48,762 bases of DNA from Melghirimyces thermohalophilus (lineage in GTDB: Bacteria; Bacillota; Bacilli; Thermoactinomycetales; DSM-45169), in contig NZ_FMZA01000023.1 of NCBI RefSeq assembly GCF_900102685.1, forward strand, positions 1 through 48,762, read 5' to 3'. Every line of letters starts with the position of its first letter. Position 1 is the first letter of the stretch. Shown here one piece after another: positions 7,905-16,292 of the stretch. The position numbers and the translations under genes are program-made. The notes beneath the pieces were generated by a model that did no database searches, had not been told where the DNA came from, and worked only from the letters and a program-made list of their open reading frames with translations.

Positions 7905-8599
7905 TCCAGTGGAAAAAGTGGTTTACGGGTCCCGGCAGCTGCTGTCTCTGCGATGCTCCCCATCGAGCCTCTTCGTGGTCCGCGGTGTGGGAACGGGTAT
8001 GTCCCAGCTGCCGATGCCGATTACACCGGATCGATTCGCCTTGTTGCCCTCGTTGCGGGCGTGCCGGGATTGGTTCCCTGTGCGAGGATTGTCTTACAGG
8101 CCCTGGTGGTGAACTGGAGCGCAATGTAGCTGTCCTCCAGTATACTGCTTACCCCCGGGAGTTGATCCATCTGTACAAATACCGAGGACGGGAACATTTG
8201 GCTCGTCCTCTGGCAGAGATGATGGCGGAGAGGGTGTTTTCCGCCGGCATCCGGGCTGAAGCGGTCACCTGTGTTCCCCTTCATCCACAAAGGCTGAAAG
8301 AGCGTGGGTTTAACCAATCGGAACGGTTAGCCCAGGAGGCAGCCCGCCACTTAGGCCTCCCCTTTATCCCCACCTTGAAAAAGGTACGGTCGACTCCGCC
8401 ACAAAGCAAAAGTAGCCGCTGGGAGCGGATGGCCATGCTCGAGGAAGCGTTCCAGTCCTCGGACTGGAAACGCATTGCTGGTAGGGTTTGGCTGGTGATT
8501 GACGATGTTTATACTACCGGGGCTACCATGGTAGAGTGTGCCCGCACCCTGAAAAGAGCAGGGGCTCAACGGATTTATTCAGCTACCTTGGCGCGGTAA
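7901..8599 (+). CDS. comFC: ComFC family phosphoribosyltransferase-like competence protein
   Basis: 232 aa. An N-terminal Zn ribbon has CxxC pairs (CCLCD, CPSC, CPRCG and CEDC within the first 70 residues). A type I phosphoribosyltransferase fold follows with VPLHPQRLKERGFNQSE and the PRPP-binding loop VIDDVYTTGATMVE near the C-terminus. ComFC/GntX proteins are needed for transformation and bind ComFA. GTG at 7901 is chosen because GGAGGT (7888-7893) sits 7 bases upstream and the codon overlaps the comFA stop; the upstream in-frame ATG at 7847 lies deep within comFA. Last gene of the pair. Confidence 0.92.
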   Translation: MIQWKKWFTGPGSCCLCDAPHRASSWSAVWERVCPSCRCRLHRIDSPCCPRCGRAGIGSLCEDCLTGPGGELERNVAVLQYTAYPRELIHLYKYRGREHLARPLAEMMAERVFSAGIRAEAVTCVPLHPQRLKERGFNQSERLAQEAARHLGLPFIPTLKKVRSTPPQSKSSRWERMAMLEEAFQSSDWKRIAGRVWLVIDDVYTTGATMVECARTLKRAGAQRIYSATLAR

Positions 8600-8738
8600 A
8601 CGATGGAGGATTACGAGGTTCATATGCGAAAAAGGGTATAAAAGCCGTGAGGTTGGGAAAGAAAGGGAATAGAGGTCTATTGGACCACCCCCGTAAATTG
8701 AGAATGGGTCGAGGATGTTTGAAAAAGGAGTGTCTGTG

Positions 8739-9011
8739 ATGAACAAAACCCAGTTGATCGAACAGGTGGCAGAGATGACAGGCAAGACCAAAAAGGAATC
8801 CAGTCAAATGGTAGAAGCGGTGTTGGAGTCGATCTCCGAAGCGCTCCGAAAAGGAGAAAAAGTTTCCCTGATCGGTTTTGGCAATTTTGAGGTTCGCCAG
8901 CGGGCGGCCCGTACCGGGCGCAATCCGCAGACGGGAGAGCCGATTCAGATTGAGGCCAGCAAAGTTCCCGCCTTTAAACCCGGCAAACAGCTGAAGGAAT
9001 CTGTCAACTGA
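8739..9011 (+). CDS. hup: HU family DNA-binding protein
   Basis: 90 aa, the standard HU length. Nucleoid-associated protein that binds and bends DNA as a dimer. The sequence shows [20 protein letters not shown], the core [20 protein letters not shown], the DNA-binding arm with [24 protein letters not shown], and the closing KQLKESVN. The arm carries the conserved RNP tip. ATG 8739 is chosen with AAAAAGGAG upstream; an in-frame ATG at 8715 precedes that site and would add eight non-family residues. The gene has its own terminator. It stands alone between comFC and the cold-shock gene, directly upstream of a DnaA-box cluster. Confidence 0.97.
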   Translation: MNKTQLIEQVAEMTGKTKKESSQMVEAVLESISEALRKGEKVSLIGFGNFEVRQRAARTGRNPQTGEPIQIEASKVPAFKPGKQLKESVN

Positions 9012-9020
9012 GCATTCGTC

Positions 9021-9048
9021 ACCTCCGGAAGCGTACCGGAGGTTTTTT
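9021..9048 (+). terminator. HU gene terminator
   Basis: Perfect 8-bp stem acctccgg (9021-9028) with ccggaggt (9036-9043), loop aagcgta, followed by a T run to 9048. Confidence 0.88.
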
Positions 9049-9070
9049 GTTGTGAGACGGTAGAAAATAT

Positions 9071-9100
9071 TGTGGATAATGTGGATAAGTCTGTGTATAA
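9071..9100 (-). promoter_or_regulatory. Three clustered DnaA boxes
   Basis: TGTGGATAA occurs at 9071-9079 and again immediately at 9080-9088, and TGTGTATAA at 9092-9100. Read on the minus strand these are TTATCCACA twice and TTATACACA once; all three fit the DnaA-box consensus TTATNCACA. The boxes share one orientation, two abut directly and the third is 3 bases away. An AT-rich stretch follows. The site lies between the HU terminator and the csp promoter, with no dnaA or dnaN gene near, so it is more likely a titration or regulatory cluster than the origin. Confidence 0.7.
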
Positions 9101-9165
9101 GTCTTTGGTTTTATGTTTTTTTATATCCATAAGCCGAGACAATAGGGGGGTTTTAGAGGAAATTG

Positions 9166-9177
9166 CGGTCATGACCG
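9166..9177. promoter_or_regulatory. Perfect 12-bp palindrome upstream of the csp promoter
   Basis: CGGTCATGACCG is fully self-complementary, and TT/AA pairs extend it beyond one mismatch. It sits 9 bp before the -35 hexamer of the cold-shock gene, a typical place for an operator. The binding protein is unknown. Confidence 0.4.
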
Positions 9178-9186
9178 AAAAATTCC

Positions 9187-9216
9187 TTGACTTTGTGTAA
9201 TTTCCAGTGGTATAGT
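9187..9216 (+). promoter_or_regulatory. Sigma-A promoter of the cold-shock gene
   Basis: -35 TTGACT (9187-9192), 18-bp spacer, -10 TATAGT (9211-9216). Transcription would start near 9223, leaving a 5' leader of about 55 bases before the ATG. Confidence 0.75.
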
Positions 9217-9278
9217 TTAATCGCATGGAAGACCCTTCAGGTATTTCATGTGGATCAATTTATGAAGGGATTGTTATT

Positions 9279-9479
9279 ATGCAAGGCAAAGTCAAGTGGT
9301 TCAACGCGGAAAAAGGTTACGGGTTCATTGAACGTGAAAGCGGGGACGACGTTTTTGTCCACTACTCCGCTATTCAGGAAGAAGGCTTCAAAACGTTGGA
9401 CGAAGGTCAAAGTGTTGAGTTTGAGATCGTAGAAGGACCGCGTGGACCGCAGGCTGCCAACGTCAACAAGCTCGTCTAA
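9279..9479 (+). CDS. Cold-shock protein (CspA/CspB type)
   Basis: 66 aa, one OB-fold cold-shock domain. Both nucleic-acid-binding motifs are intact: RNP1 KGYGFIERE and RNP2 VFVHYSAI. It opens with [13 protein letters not shown] and closes with [14 protein letters not shown], as in Bacillus CspB/CspD. These proteins bind single-stranded RNA and DNA and act as RNA chaperones. ATG 9279 is chosen by homology; the in-frame ATG at 9225 would add 18 foreign residues and lies at the very start of the transcript. The ribosome-binding site is only a moderate GAAGGGA, 10 bases away. Own promoter and terminator. Confidence 0.95.
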   Translation: MQGKVKWFNAEKGYGFIERESGDDVFVHYSAIQEEGFKTLDEGQSVEFEIVEGPRGPQAANVNKLV

Positions 9480-9493
9480 CACAAACTCCGATA

Positions 9494-9528
9494 AAAACCC
9501 CTCCCGGATTCGGTTCGGGAGGGTTTTT
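9494..9528 (+). terminator. csp terminator
   Basis: Long stem built on cctcccg/cgggagg (9500-9506 and 9516-9522), extended by aaaac/gtttt pairs, then a T tract. Confidence 0.88.
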
Positions 9529-9663
9529 AATTACCCAAAACCTTCTCCTCCTGCTCCTGTGAAGAACGGATGTTTTCTTTATAAATTGTTCATTAAAAAG
9601 AGGAGGAATGATCTGTAGAAACGGGAATACATAATCTAGAAGGCGAAAAGGGGGATTCGCTTG

Positions 9664-10224
9664 ATGAAGTATAATATCCGTGGGAACAACATTGATGTGA
9701 CCCAGGCGCTCCGGGATTATGTCATCAAAAAGCTGAGTCGTCTGGAACGGTATTTCCAATCCACAGCAGCTGCGGAAGCTTATGTGTCGCTGAGTGTCTT
9801 TCGTGACGAACACAAGGTCGAGGTGACCGTTCCCTTCCCCGAATTGTTAGTTCGTGCCGAAGAGGCGACGGAAAACATGTACGCTTCCATCGATAATGTG
9901 GTGGAAAAACTGGAGCGCCAGATCCGCAAGTACAAAACCAAGGTCAATCGCAAGTTCCGCCAGGACGGGACCCTCCGCAACCTGGAGAGTGGAACACCCC
10001 CTGAGCTTCAGAGAGAGGATGAGTTGGAGGAAGAGGCTGAAAGCGGGTTTGAGGTGGTTCGCAATAAGCGGTTCGACTTTAAACCCATGGATCTGGAGGA
10101 GGCGATTCTGCAGATGGATCTCCTCGGACACAACTTCTACGTATTTTCCAATGCTTCCACGGACGAGGTTAACGTGGTTTATAAACGAAAAGATGGCCGT
10201 TACGGGTTGATCGAACCTGAATAA
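9664..10224 (+). CDS. hpf: Long-form ribosome hibernation promoting factor
   Basis: 186 aa, the long form typical of Gram-positives. The N-terminal S30AE domain (about 1-100; MKYNIRGNNIDVTQALRDYV, LVRAEEATENMYASIDNVVEKLERQIRKYK in pieces) binds the small-subunit decoding region. A linker leads to the C-terminal dimerisation domain (about 125-186) with KRFDFKPMDLEEAILQMDL, LGHNFYVFSNASTDEVNVVY and KRKDGRYGLIEPE, which joins two ribosomes into 100S dimers in stationary phase. ATG at 9664 follows AAAGGGGGA; an in-frame TTG precedes it at 9661. It sits directly upstream of secA, as in B. subtilis. Confidence 0.95.
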   Translation: MKYNIRGNNIDVTQALRDYVIKKLSRLERYFQSTAAAEAYVSLSVFRDEHKVEVTVPFPELLVRAEEATENMYASIDNVVEKLERQIRKYKTKVNRKFRQDGTLRNLESGTPPELQREDELEEEAESGFEVVRNKRFDFKPMDLEEAILQMDLLGHNFYVFSNASTDEVNVVYKRKDGRYGLIEPE

Positions 10225-10268
10225 CATACCGGGCAACCAATTTCGGAAGAACGAGGGCAGTCCACAAA

Positions 10269-10296
10269 GGGCAGCGGTCCACGCTGTCCTTTTGTT
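10269..10296 (+). terminator. hpf terminator
   Basis: Stem gggcagcg (10269-10276) with cgctgtcc (10282-10289, one G-T pair), loop gtcca, followed by TTTTGTTT. Confidence 0.7.
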
Positions 10297-10461
10297 TACT
10301 TGGATCTAAAGCTTTTGTGAAAAAGTGAAAATGGAAGGGCCTTTTTGTTAAACTAATTGTAAGTACCTTTTCATGGAACCTGCGGAAAGCAATTTCCGTT
10401 CATAATAAGAAGCGAGAGTTTGTACCCGTGCCAAGCAGTCTCACGAAAGGGATGAAGACTG

Positions 10462-12999
10462 ATGATGAAGCTTTTGCAAAAAATATTGCCCGACTCGAAT
10501 GAGCGGGAGCTGAAAAAGTGTTACAAAATTGCTGATCAAACGGAGGCCCTCGAGGAGGAGATCTCCAAGCTGAGCGATAAGGAGTTGACTGGAAAGACCG
10601 AGACTTTCCGCAAGCGGCTCGCTGACGGAGAAGAATTGGACGAGCTGATGCCGGAGGCCTTTGCCGTTGTCCGAGAAGCGGCCAAGCGCGTCCTCGGTAT
10701 GCGTCACTTCTATGTGCAGCTGGTGGGCGGCGTTGTTCTTCACCGGGGGGATATCGCCGAGATGAAAACCGGGGAAGGGAAGACGCTGGTCTCCACGCTG
10801 CCTGCTTATCTAAACGCCCTGTCCGGGGAAGGCGTCCATCTGGTGACTGTCAACGACTATCTGGCTCGCCGGGACCGGGAATGGATGGGTCAGGTGTTTG
10901 AATTCCTCGGTCTCACCGTCGGGCTCAACCTGCCGGGAATGAGCCCGGAGGAGAAACGAGAAGCTTACCAAGCGGATATCACCTTTGGAACCAACAATGA
11001 GTTTGGTTTCGACTACCTCAGGGATAATATGGTCCTCTATCCGGAACAGGTGGTCCAGCGCAAACTCAATTTTGCCCTGGTCGACGAAGTGGACAGCATC
11101 TTGATCGATGAAGCTCGTACCCCTTTGATCATCAGTGGCCAGGCCAACAAGGCGACGGATCTCTATTACACCGCTGACAAACTGGTACGCCGCCTGAAGC
11201 CGGAAGAGGATTACACCGTCGATGTGAAGACCAAAAGCGTTTCCCTGACGGAAAAGGGAGCGGATAAAGCGGAATCCTTTATGGGTATCGACAACCTGTA
11301 CGATGCCAAAAACATTACGATCAACCACCACATCCAACAAGCTCTGAAAGCCCATGTGATCATGAAGCGGGATCATGATTACGTCGTCAACGAAGAGGGC
11401 GTCATCATCGTGGACGATTTCACCGGTCGGCTGATGCACGGACGTCGTTATAGCGATGGGCTGCACCAGGCTATCGAAGCCAAAGAGGGGCTTCAGGTGC
11501 AGAAGGAGAGCATGACCTTGGCCACGATCACCCTGCAGAATTACTTCCGCATGTATGACAAACTGGCGGGGATGACCGGAACAGCCAAAACGGAAGAAGA
11601 AGAGTTCCGTAAAATTTACGGGATGGGCGTGGTCCAGATTCCCACCCATAAACCGATGATACGGGAAGATCTCTCTGACAAGCTTTACAAGACGGAAGAG
11701 GCCAAATATCGGGCCGTGGTGGAGGACATCGTCAAACGTCACGCCACGGGCCAACCGATTCTGGTGGGAACCGTCTCCATTGAAAAATCGGAGTTGCTGT
11801 CCAAGATGCTGAAGAAACGCGGCATCCCCCATCAGGTGCTAAACGCCAAAAACCATGCCCGTGAAGCGGAGATTATCGCCGAGGCGGGGCAACGAGGCGC
11901 GGTGACCATCGCTACCAACATGGCCGGTCGGGGAACGGATATTGTGCTGGGAGATGGAGTGGAGGAACTGGGCGGCTTGCACGTGATCGGCACCGAGCGC
12001 CACGAAAGCCGCCGCATCGACAATCAGCTCCGAGGTCGATCCGGCCGTCAAGGCGATCCCGGGTCTTCCCAGTTTTATCTCTCCTTCCAGGATGATCTGA
12101 TGCGCCGCTTTGCCTCTGAGAAAATCCAAGGGATGATGGATACCCTGGGTCTGGACGAAGATACGCCGATTGAGGGCAGGATGTTTAGCCGTTCAGTGGC
12201 CAACGCCCAGAAACGGGTGGAGGGAAACAACTTTGACGCCCGCCGCTGGGTGTTGAGATACGATGATGTCCTTAACCAGCAACGGGATGTGATTTACAAG
12301 CAGCGGCGACAAGTGTTGACCGGCGAAGATCTGCACAAGGTTGTTCTGGACATGGGCAAAGAGTTGATCGAACGGCTGGTAGAAGCCCATACTGCTGATG
12401 AGGATATCCCGGAGGAATGGAACCTGGAACCTGTGGTCGAAGCGGTCAATTCCTTCCTGCGCCAGGAAGTGGAGGAAGATGATCTGGAAGGGATGGAAAA
12501 GCAGGAGATCATCGATTATCTCCACGATCAGTTGAAAGAGGATTACACCTCTCGGGAGGAAGAGATCGGGGCCGATCGCCTCGAGGAATTTGCCAAAGTG
12601 GTGATTCTCCGCACCGTAGATCGGAAGTGGATGGACCATATCGATGCCATGGATCAGCTGCGGCAAGGCATCCACCTGCGTGCCTACGGTCAGACAGATC
12701 CTCTCAGGGAGTATCAGTTTGAAGGGTTTGAGATGTTCCAGGAAATGGTGCAGGAGATCCAGGAAGAAGTGGTACGCTACGTGATGAAATCAGACCTGGG
12801 TGAGGATGAGGAGATCGAACGAGAAGAAGTGGCCACCAACCAGACGGCTTCCTCCGGCGGTTCCCCCCACCAGGAGCAAGAAAAACCAAAGCGGCAGCCG
12901 GTGCGGAAGGTGGAAAAAGTGGGCCGCAACCAACCGTGCCCCTGTGGTAGCGGCAAGAAGTACAAACACTGCTGCGGTCGGGCGGCTCAAACCGGTTGA
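10462..12999 (+). CDS. secA: Preprotein translocase ATPase SecA
   Basis: 845 aa. SecA is the motor that pushes precursor proteins through SecYEG. Seen in order: Walker A MKTGEGKT (101-108), [17 protein letters not shown], the [19 protein letters not shown] Walker B region, the preprotein cross-linking domain (about 225-370), the second nucleotide-binding fold with [15 protein letters not shown] and [20 protein letters not shown], the helical scaffold and wing regions, and a C-terminal SEC-C Zn motif (C826, C828, H836, C837; [15 protein letters not shown]) that binds SecB or lipids. Two adjacent ATGs occur (10462 and 10465); the first is kept, with GAAAGGGA 9 bases upstream. It ends 84 bases before prfB and no terminator is visible between them, so the two may be cotranscribed. 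Confidence 0.98.
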   Translation: MMKLLQKILPDSNERELKKCYKIADQTEALEEEISKLSDKELTGKTETFRKRLADGEELDELMPEAFAVVREAAKRVLGMRHFYVQLVGGVVLHRGDIAEMKTGEGKTLVSTLPAYLNALSGEGVHLVTVNDYLARRDREWMGQVFEFLGLTVGLNLPGMSPEEKREAYQADITFGTNNEFGFDYLRDNMVLYPEQVVQRKLNFALVDEVDSILIDEARTPLIISGQANKATDLYYTADKLVRRLKPEEDYTVDVKTKSVSLTEKGADKAESFMGIDNLYDAKNITINHHIQQALKAHVIMKRDHDYVVNEEGVIIVDDFTGRLMHGRRYSDGLHQAIEAKEGLQVQKESMTLATITLQNYFRMYDKLAGMTGTAKTEEEEFRKIYGMGVVQIPTHKPMIREDLSDKLYKTEEAKYRAVVEDIVKRHATGQPILVGTVSIEKSELLSKMLKKRGIPHQVLNAKNHAREAEIIAEAGQRGAVTIATNMAGRGTDIVLGDGVEELGGLHVIGTERHESRRIDNQLRGRSGRQGDPGSSQFYLSFQDDLMRRFASEKIQGMMDTLGLDEDTPIEGRMFSRSVANAQKRVEGNNFDARRWVLRYDDVLNQQRDVIYKQRRQVLTGEDLHKVVLDMGKELIERLVEAHTADEDIPEEWNLEPVVEAVNSFLRQEVEEDDLEGMEKQEIIDYLHDQLKEDYTSREEEIGADRLEEFAKVVILRTVDRKWMDHIDAMDQLRQGIHLRAYGQTDPLREYQFEGFEMFQEMVQEIQEEVVRYVMKSDLGEDEEIEREEVATNQTASSGGSPHQEQEKPKRQPVRKVEKVGRNQPCPCGSGKKYKHCCGRAAQTG

Positions 13000-13083
13000 T
13001 GTCGATACCCGCCTCTGCACGGCGAATTCCATCTATGATATCCTGTGTAGTGGAACCATTTTTGGATGAAGGAGACGTGAGCG

Positions 13084-14194
13084 ATGCAACTGCAGGAAAT
13101 TCGTCAGGAATTGAACAATACAGCCAAGCGATTGGCGGACATCAGGGGGTCTCTTTGACCTCCCTGAGAAGAAGAAGCGCATTGAAGAACTGGAACTGAA
13201 GATGACCGATCCGGACTTCTGGAACGACCAGGCGGCGGCGCAAAAAGTGATTGACGAGAATAATCGCCTGAAACGGTCGGTCCAGGGGATGGAGGAGCTG
13301 GAAGAGGCTCAGGAAGAGGTCCAGGTGATGGTGGAACTGATTGCTGAGGAAGAGGATGAATCCATGCTCTCCGAAGCGGAAGAGGGTGTGAAGGAGCTAA
13401 AAAGGAAGCTGGATGACTTTGAGCTTTCCTTGATGCTGAATGAACCCTATGATCAAAACAACGCCATTCTGGAACTTCACCCGGGTGCCGGCGGGACGGA
13501 ATCCCAGGATTGGGCCAAGATTCTGCTGCGGATGTACACTCGATGGGCGGAACAGCGGGGTTTTAAAGTGGAGACCCTCGACTTTCTCCCTGGCGACGAA
13601 GCGGGTGTGAAAAGCGTCACCCTCCTCATTAAAGGAGAGAACGTTTACGGGTATCTGAAAGCGGAAAAAGGGGTGCACCGTCTGGTCCGCATCTCTCCCT
13701 TTGACTCATCGGGGCGACGGCACACCTCCTTTGTCTCTGCCAACGTCCTTCCGGAAATCGATAACGATGTCGATGTGGAGATCAGGTCCGAGGACTTGAA
13801 AATCGACACCTATCGTTCCAGCGGAGCCGGTGGGCAACACGTCAATACCACCGATTCCGCGGTCCGGATCACCCATCTGCCCACCGACATCGTGGTGACT
13901 TGTCAGTCGGAGCGTTCCCAGATCAAAAACAGGGAACGGGCGATGAAGATCCTGAAAGCCCGCTTGGTCCAGCAGCAGATTGAAGAGAACCAAAAACAAC
14001 TGGCCGAACTGCAGGGGGAACAGAGCGAGATTGGCTGGGGCAACCAGATTCGCTCCTATGTATTCCACCCCTACAGCATGGTGAAAGATCATCGGACCGA
14101 TGTGGAGATCGGCAACGTACAAGGGGTTGTGGACGGAAACCTCGATCCCTTTATCGAAGCTTATCTCCGCCAACAGATGAGTGTAGGTAAATAA
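13084..14194 (+). CDS. prfB: Peptide chain release factor 2, with programmed +1 frameshift
   Basis: RF2 recognises UGA and UAA stop codons. The gene is in two frames. From ATG 13084 the zero frame runs 24 codons to an in-frame TGA at 13156-13158. Skipping base 13156 continues as GAC CTC CCT to the stop at 14194, giving 369 aa, normal for RF2. The slip site has the classical layout: an internal Shine-Dalgarno-like AGGGGG (13144-13149), three bases, then CTT TGA C. Low RF2 lets the ribosome pause and slip, so the protein controls its own level. The body shows [14 protein letters not shown] (SPF codon-recognition motif) and [17 protein letters not shown] (GGQ peptidyl-hydrolysis motif). ATG 13084 follows AAGGAGACG. 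Confidence 0.97.
13144..13159 (+). promoter_or_regulatory. prfB programmed frameshift site
   Basis: AGGGGG TCT CTT TGA C: a Shine-Dalgarno-like stimulator three bases before the slippery CTT, followed by the in-frame TGA. This differs from the E. coli site only in the spacer triplet (TCT for TAT). Confidence 0.95.
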
Positions 14195-14205
14195 GGGGCC
14201 TTGTT

Positions 14206-14235
14206 AGCTGCCGGAGATATCCGGCAGCTTTTTTG
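14206..14235 (+). terminator. prfB terminator
   Basis: Perfect 10-bp stem agctgccgga (14206-14215) with tccggcagct (14220-14229), loop gata, then T run. Confidence 0.9.
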
Positions 14236-14310
14236 ATTGACGGAGGATGAGGAGGGGATCATAGAAAAAACGCCCCGAAAACATCGGGACGCAGGAAGGA
14301 GTCGATCCCC

Positions 14311-14769
14311 TTGAGACGACGGTGGATGTTCATTGTTCTTCTTATCGTGGCGATAAGGTTGTCGGCGCTCCCCTTGACGAGTGTGGAGGCAGTGGGGTTG
14401 ATTGAAGCGGAGCACCCTTGTTTCGAAGGAGGCCGCTGTTGGGCATTTCAGGCCGATGGGCGCCATGTGGAGGGGGAAAGCGAAGCCTTGAACAGGGGAC
14501 GTTCGTTTCCTTTTGACGGTAGGTCCTACAACGGGATGAAGCTCACCATCCACCCCGGCGGACGGGAGGCCGTGTTAGTGGTGGAGGTACGGGATACCGA
14601 TTACCGGCAGGTGAAAAAGGTGCGGATCCGCGCGGAACGGCCTTTGAAGCGATCGATCGACCTCTCCTCCCTGCAGCCGGGGCGGTATCACATCTTTGTT
14701 TACTTTCCGCGCGGAGGAGAAGCGGCGGTGAACGGCCGTTTACACTATGGTTCCGGGGAGATGCCTTGA
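14311..14769 (+). CDS. Small exported protein of unknown function
   Basis: 152 aa. The N-terminus (MRRRWMFIVLLIVAIRLSAL) is a typical signal peptide with three arginines and a hydrophobic core; cleavage is likely before about residue 28. The mature part starts with two close cysteines (CFEGGRC), which could form a disulfide outside the cell. It then looks beta-rich (KLTIHPGGREAVLVVEVRD, GRYHIFVYFP), reminiscent of a small carbohydrate-binding or jelly-roll domain, but I cannot name a family. TTG start, supported by AAGGAG about 10 bases upstream. It is alone on the plus strand and converges with the MATE gene only 22 bases away, with no obvious terminator between them. Confidence 0.6.
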   Translation: MRRRWMFIVLLIVAIRLSALPLTSVEAVGLIEAEHPCFEGGRCWAFQADGRHVEGESEALNRGRSFPFDGRSYNGMKLTIHPGGREAVLVVEVRDTDYRQVKKVRIRAERPLKRSIDLSSLQPGRYHIFVYFPRGGEAAVNGRLHYGSGEMP

Positions 14770-14791
14770 TCGAAAGGGATCTGCCGTTATG

Positions 14792-16156
14792 TCAGTGCTG
14801 CGGCACCCTTTTTGCCTCCTTTTTTTGGATGGTCATCAAGCGAATGAAAAAGCCGAGTGATGCGCACGTCAAGCCGACTGTGATGCCCAACCAGAAGCCG
14901 AATGGCCCCAGGCTGGTGAAGGAAGCCAATCCATATCCGACAGGGATTCCGATGCCCCAGTAGGAGATTAGCGCCGTGATAAAGGGGATGGTGACATCCT
15001 TATAACCCCGCAGCACCCCCTGCAGCGATGCCTGAGCAGCATCGGAGAGTTGATAAAAGATCGCGAAGATCAGGAATTGTTTGATCCACGTGATCACGGC
15101 TGGATTGTCCGTGTAAAAGTGAGCGATCCATTCTCGGTACAGAAAGAGGAAGACCGATGCCACTGCGATAAAGCCCATGGCGGTGATAACACCTAAAAGG
15201 CTGTATTGCTTGGCATCCGTCCATCTTTTTCCGCCCACCTCAAAACCGACCACCGCCGTTAAAGCCATGGCGATGCTTAAAGGGATCATAAATAGAAGCG
15301 ATGTAAAATTGATAGCGGCTTGGTGTGCAGCCACGGTCACCGTATCAAACAGGGCGCCCATCAACAGGGTGACTACGGAAAAGATACTCGCTTCGAAAAA
15401 GACGGAAAGGCCCATGGGCACTCCGATGGATAGTTGTTCCTTCCATGCTTTTAATGAAGGGGAAAACCAGGTGACAAACAATGAATAGGGACGGATTCCA
15501 TCCACTTTGAAGGTGACCAGGATGCTGATGATCAAAATGAACCAATAGGTGATACTGGTCGCATAACCAGTACCGATTCCCCCCAGTCGCGGAAAGCCCC
15601 ATTTGCCGAAGATGAGTAGATAGTTTAAGGCGATGTTAAAAGGGACTGCCACTATCATGATGAACATCATGATTCGCGTATGCCCGAGGGCATTAAAGAA
15701 GTGGCGAAGCACATTGGCGGCAAATAGCGGGATCAGGCCAAAAGAAAGTCCGATCAAATAGTGCTTGGCGATATGATGCACCGCAGGGTCCAGCTTCATC
15801 ATGGAAAGAAGCGGTTCGAGAAGCAGCAAGCCGAAACCGAAAACCGCCACCGCGAGCAAGAGCGATAAATAAAGGGCTTGCGTAACCGACTCGGTAATCT
15901 TCTGATGGTGCCCGCCGCCAATCAATTGGGAAACCATCGGTGTGACAGCCATCAGAATACCGTTTAACCCTGTGAAGACGGGCATCCAAAAGCTGGATCC
16001 GATCGCGACGCCGGCCAGATCATCGGTACCCGCTCGGCCCGACATCATCGTATCCAATAGGTTCATGGTGTATAAGACCACCTGGGTGATTAAAATGGGC
16101 CACAGGATCTGAAAAAATAAAGCGATCTTTTCCTTTAGGGACTCCGTACGATGCAT
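14792..16156 (-). CDS. MATE family multidrug/Na+ antiporter (NorM-like)
   Basis: 454 aa and about 12 hydrophobic segments, the MATE length and topology. It probably exports cationic drugs or metabolites in exchange for Na+ or H+ across the inner membrane. MATE features visible are WPILITQVVLYTMNLLDTMM in TM1, the conserved motif around GTDDLAGVAIGSSFW, FTGLNGILMAVTPMVSQ in TM2, and the second-half repeat with FEASIFSVVTLLMGALFD and HQAAINFTSLLFMIPLSIA. ATG with AAAGGGGG 8 bases upstream. Transcribed alone; the strong hairpin at 16178-16231 lies between it and the upstream gene. The substrate cannot be read from the sequence. Confidence 0.92.
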   Translation of the reverse strand: MHRTESLKEKIALFFQILWPILITQVVLYTMNLLDTMMSGRAGTDDLAGVAIGSSFWMPVFTGLNGILMAVTPMVSQLIGGGHHQKITESVTQALYLSLLLAVAVFGFGLLLLEPLLSMMKLDPAVHHIAKHYLIGLSFGLIPLFAANVLRHFFNALGHTRIMMFIMIVAVPFNIALNYLLIFGKWGFPRLGGIGTGYATSITYWFILIISILVTFKVDGIRPYSLFVTWFSPSLKAWKEQLSIGVPMGLSVFFEASIFSVVTLLMGALFDTVTVAAHQAAINFTSLLFMIPLSIAMALTAVVGFEVGGKRWTDAKQYSLLGVITAMGFIAVASVFLFLYREWIAHFYTDNPAVITWIKQFLIFAIFYQLSDAAQASLQGVLRGYKDVTIPFITALISYWGIGIPVGYGLASFTSLGPFGFWLGITVGLTCASLGFFIRLMTIQKKEAKRVPQH

Positions 16157-16177
16157 GACTGTGCCCCCTTTCAGCCG

Positions 16178-16231
16178 AAAAAGGAGTAACCCGTCACCTC
16201 GTCCAGGGTTTAACGGGTTACACCTTTTTTT
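16178..16231 (-). terminator. Bidirectional terminator-like hairpin between the DUF1963 and MATE genes
   Basis: Arms aaaaaggagtaacccgt (about 16177-16193) and acgggttacacctttttt (16213-16230) pair with one mismatch around a loop of about 20 bases. T runs exist on both strands. It probably ends the minus-strand transcript of the gene at 16293, 62 bases past its stop. It also lies in the MATE leader, where read-through would have to cross it. Confidence 0.7.
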
Positions 16232-16292
16232 GTCGTGATGCCGTTATTTCGATCTTTCATGATCGACGAGCAGAAGCTTTTCTGCGATCGGA

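Noticed and set aside
9049-9186. Chromosomal replication origin
   Set aside because: DnaA boxes are present, but there is no dnaA, dnaN, gyrase or rpmH neighbourhood and only three boxes.
10810-11832. 340-codon minus-strand frame
   Set aside because: Antisense to secA; composition typical of a shadow frame and no motif.
13202-14194. prfB read as a 330-codon gene starting at 13202
   Set aside because: That start has no ribosome-binding site and drops the conserved N-terminus; the frameshift reading from 13084 explains both frames.
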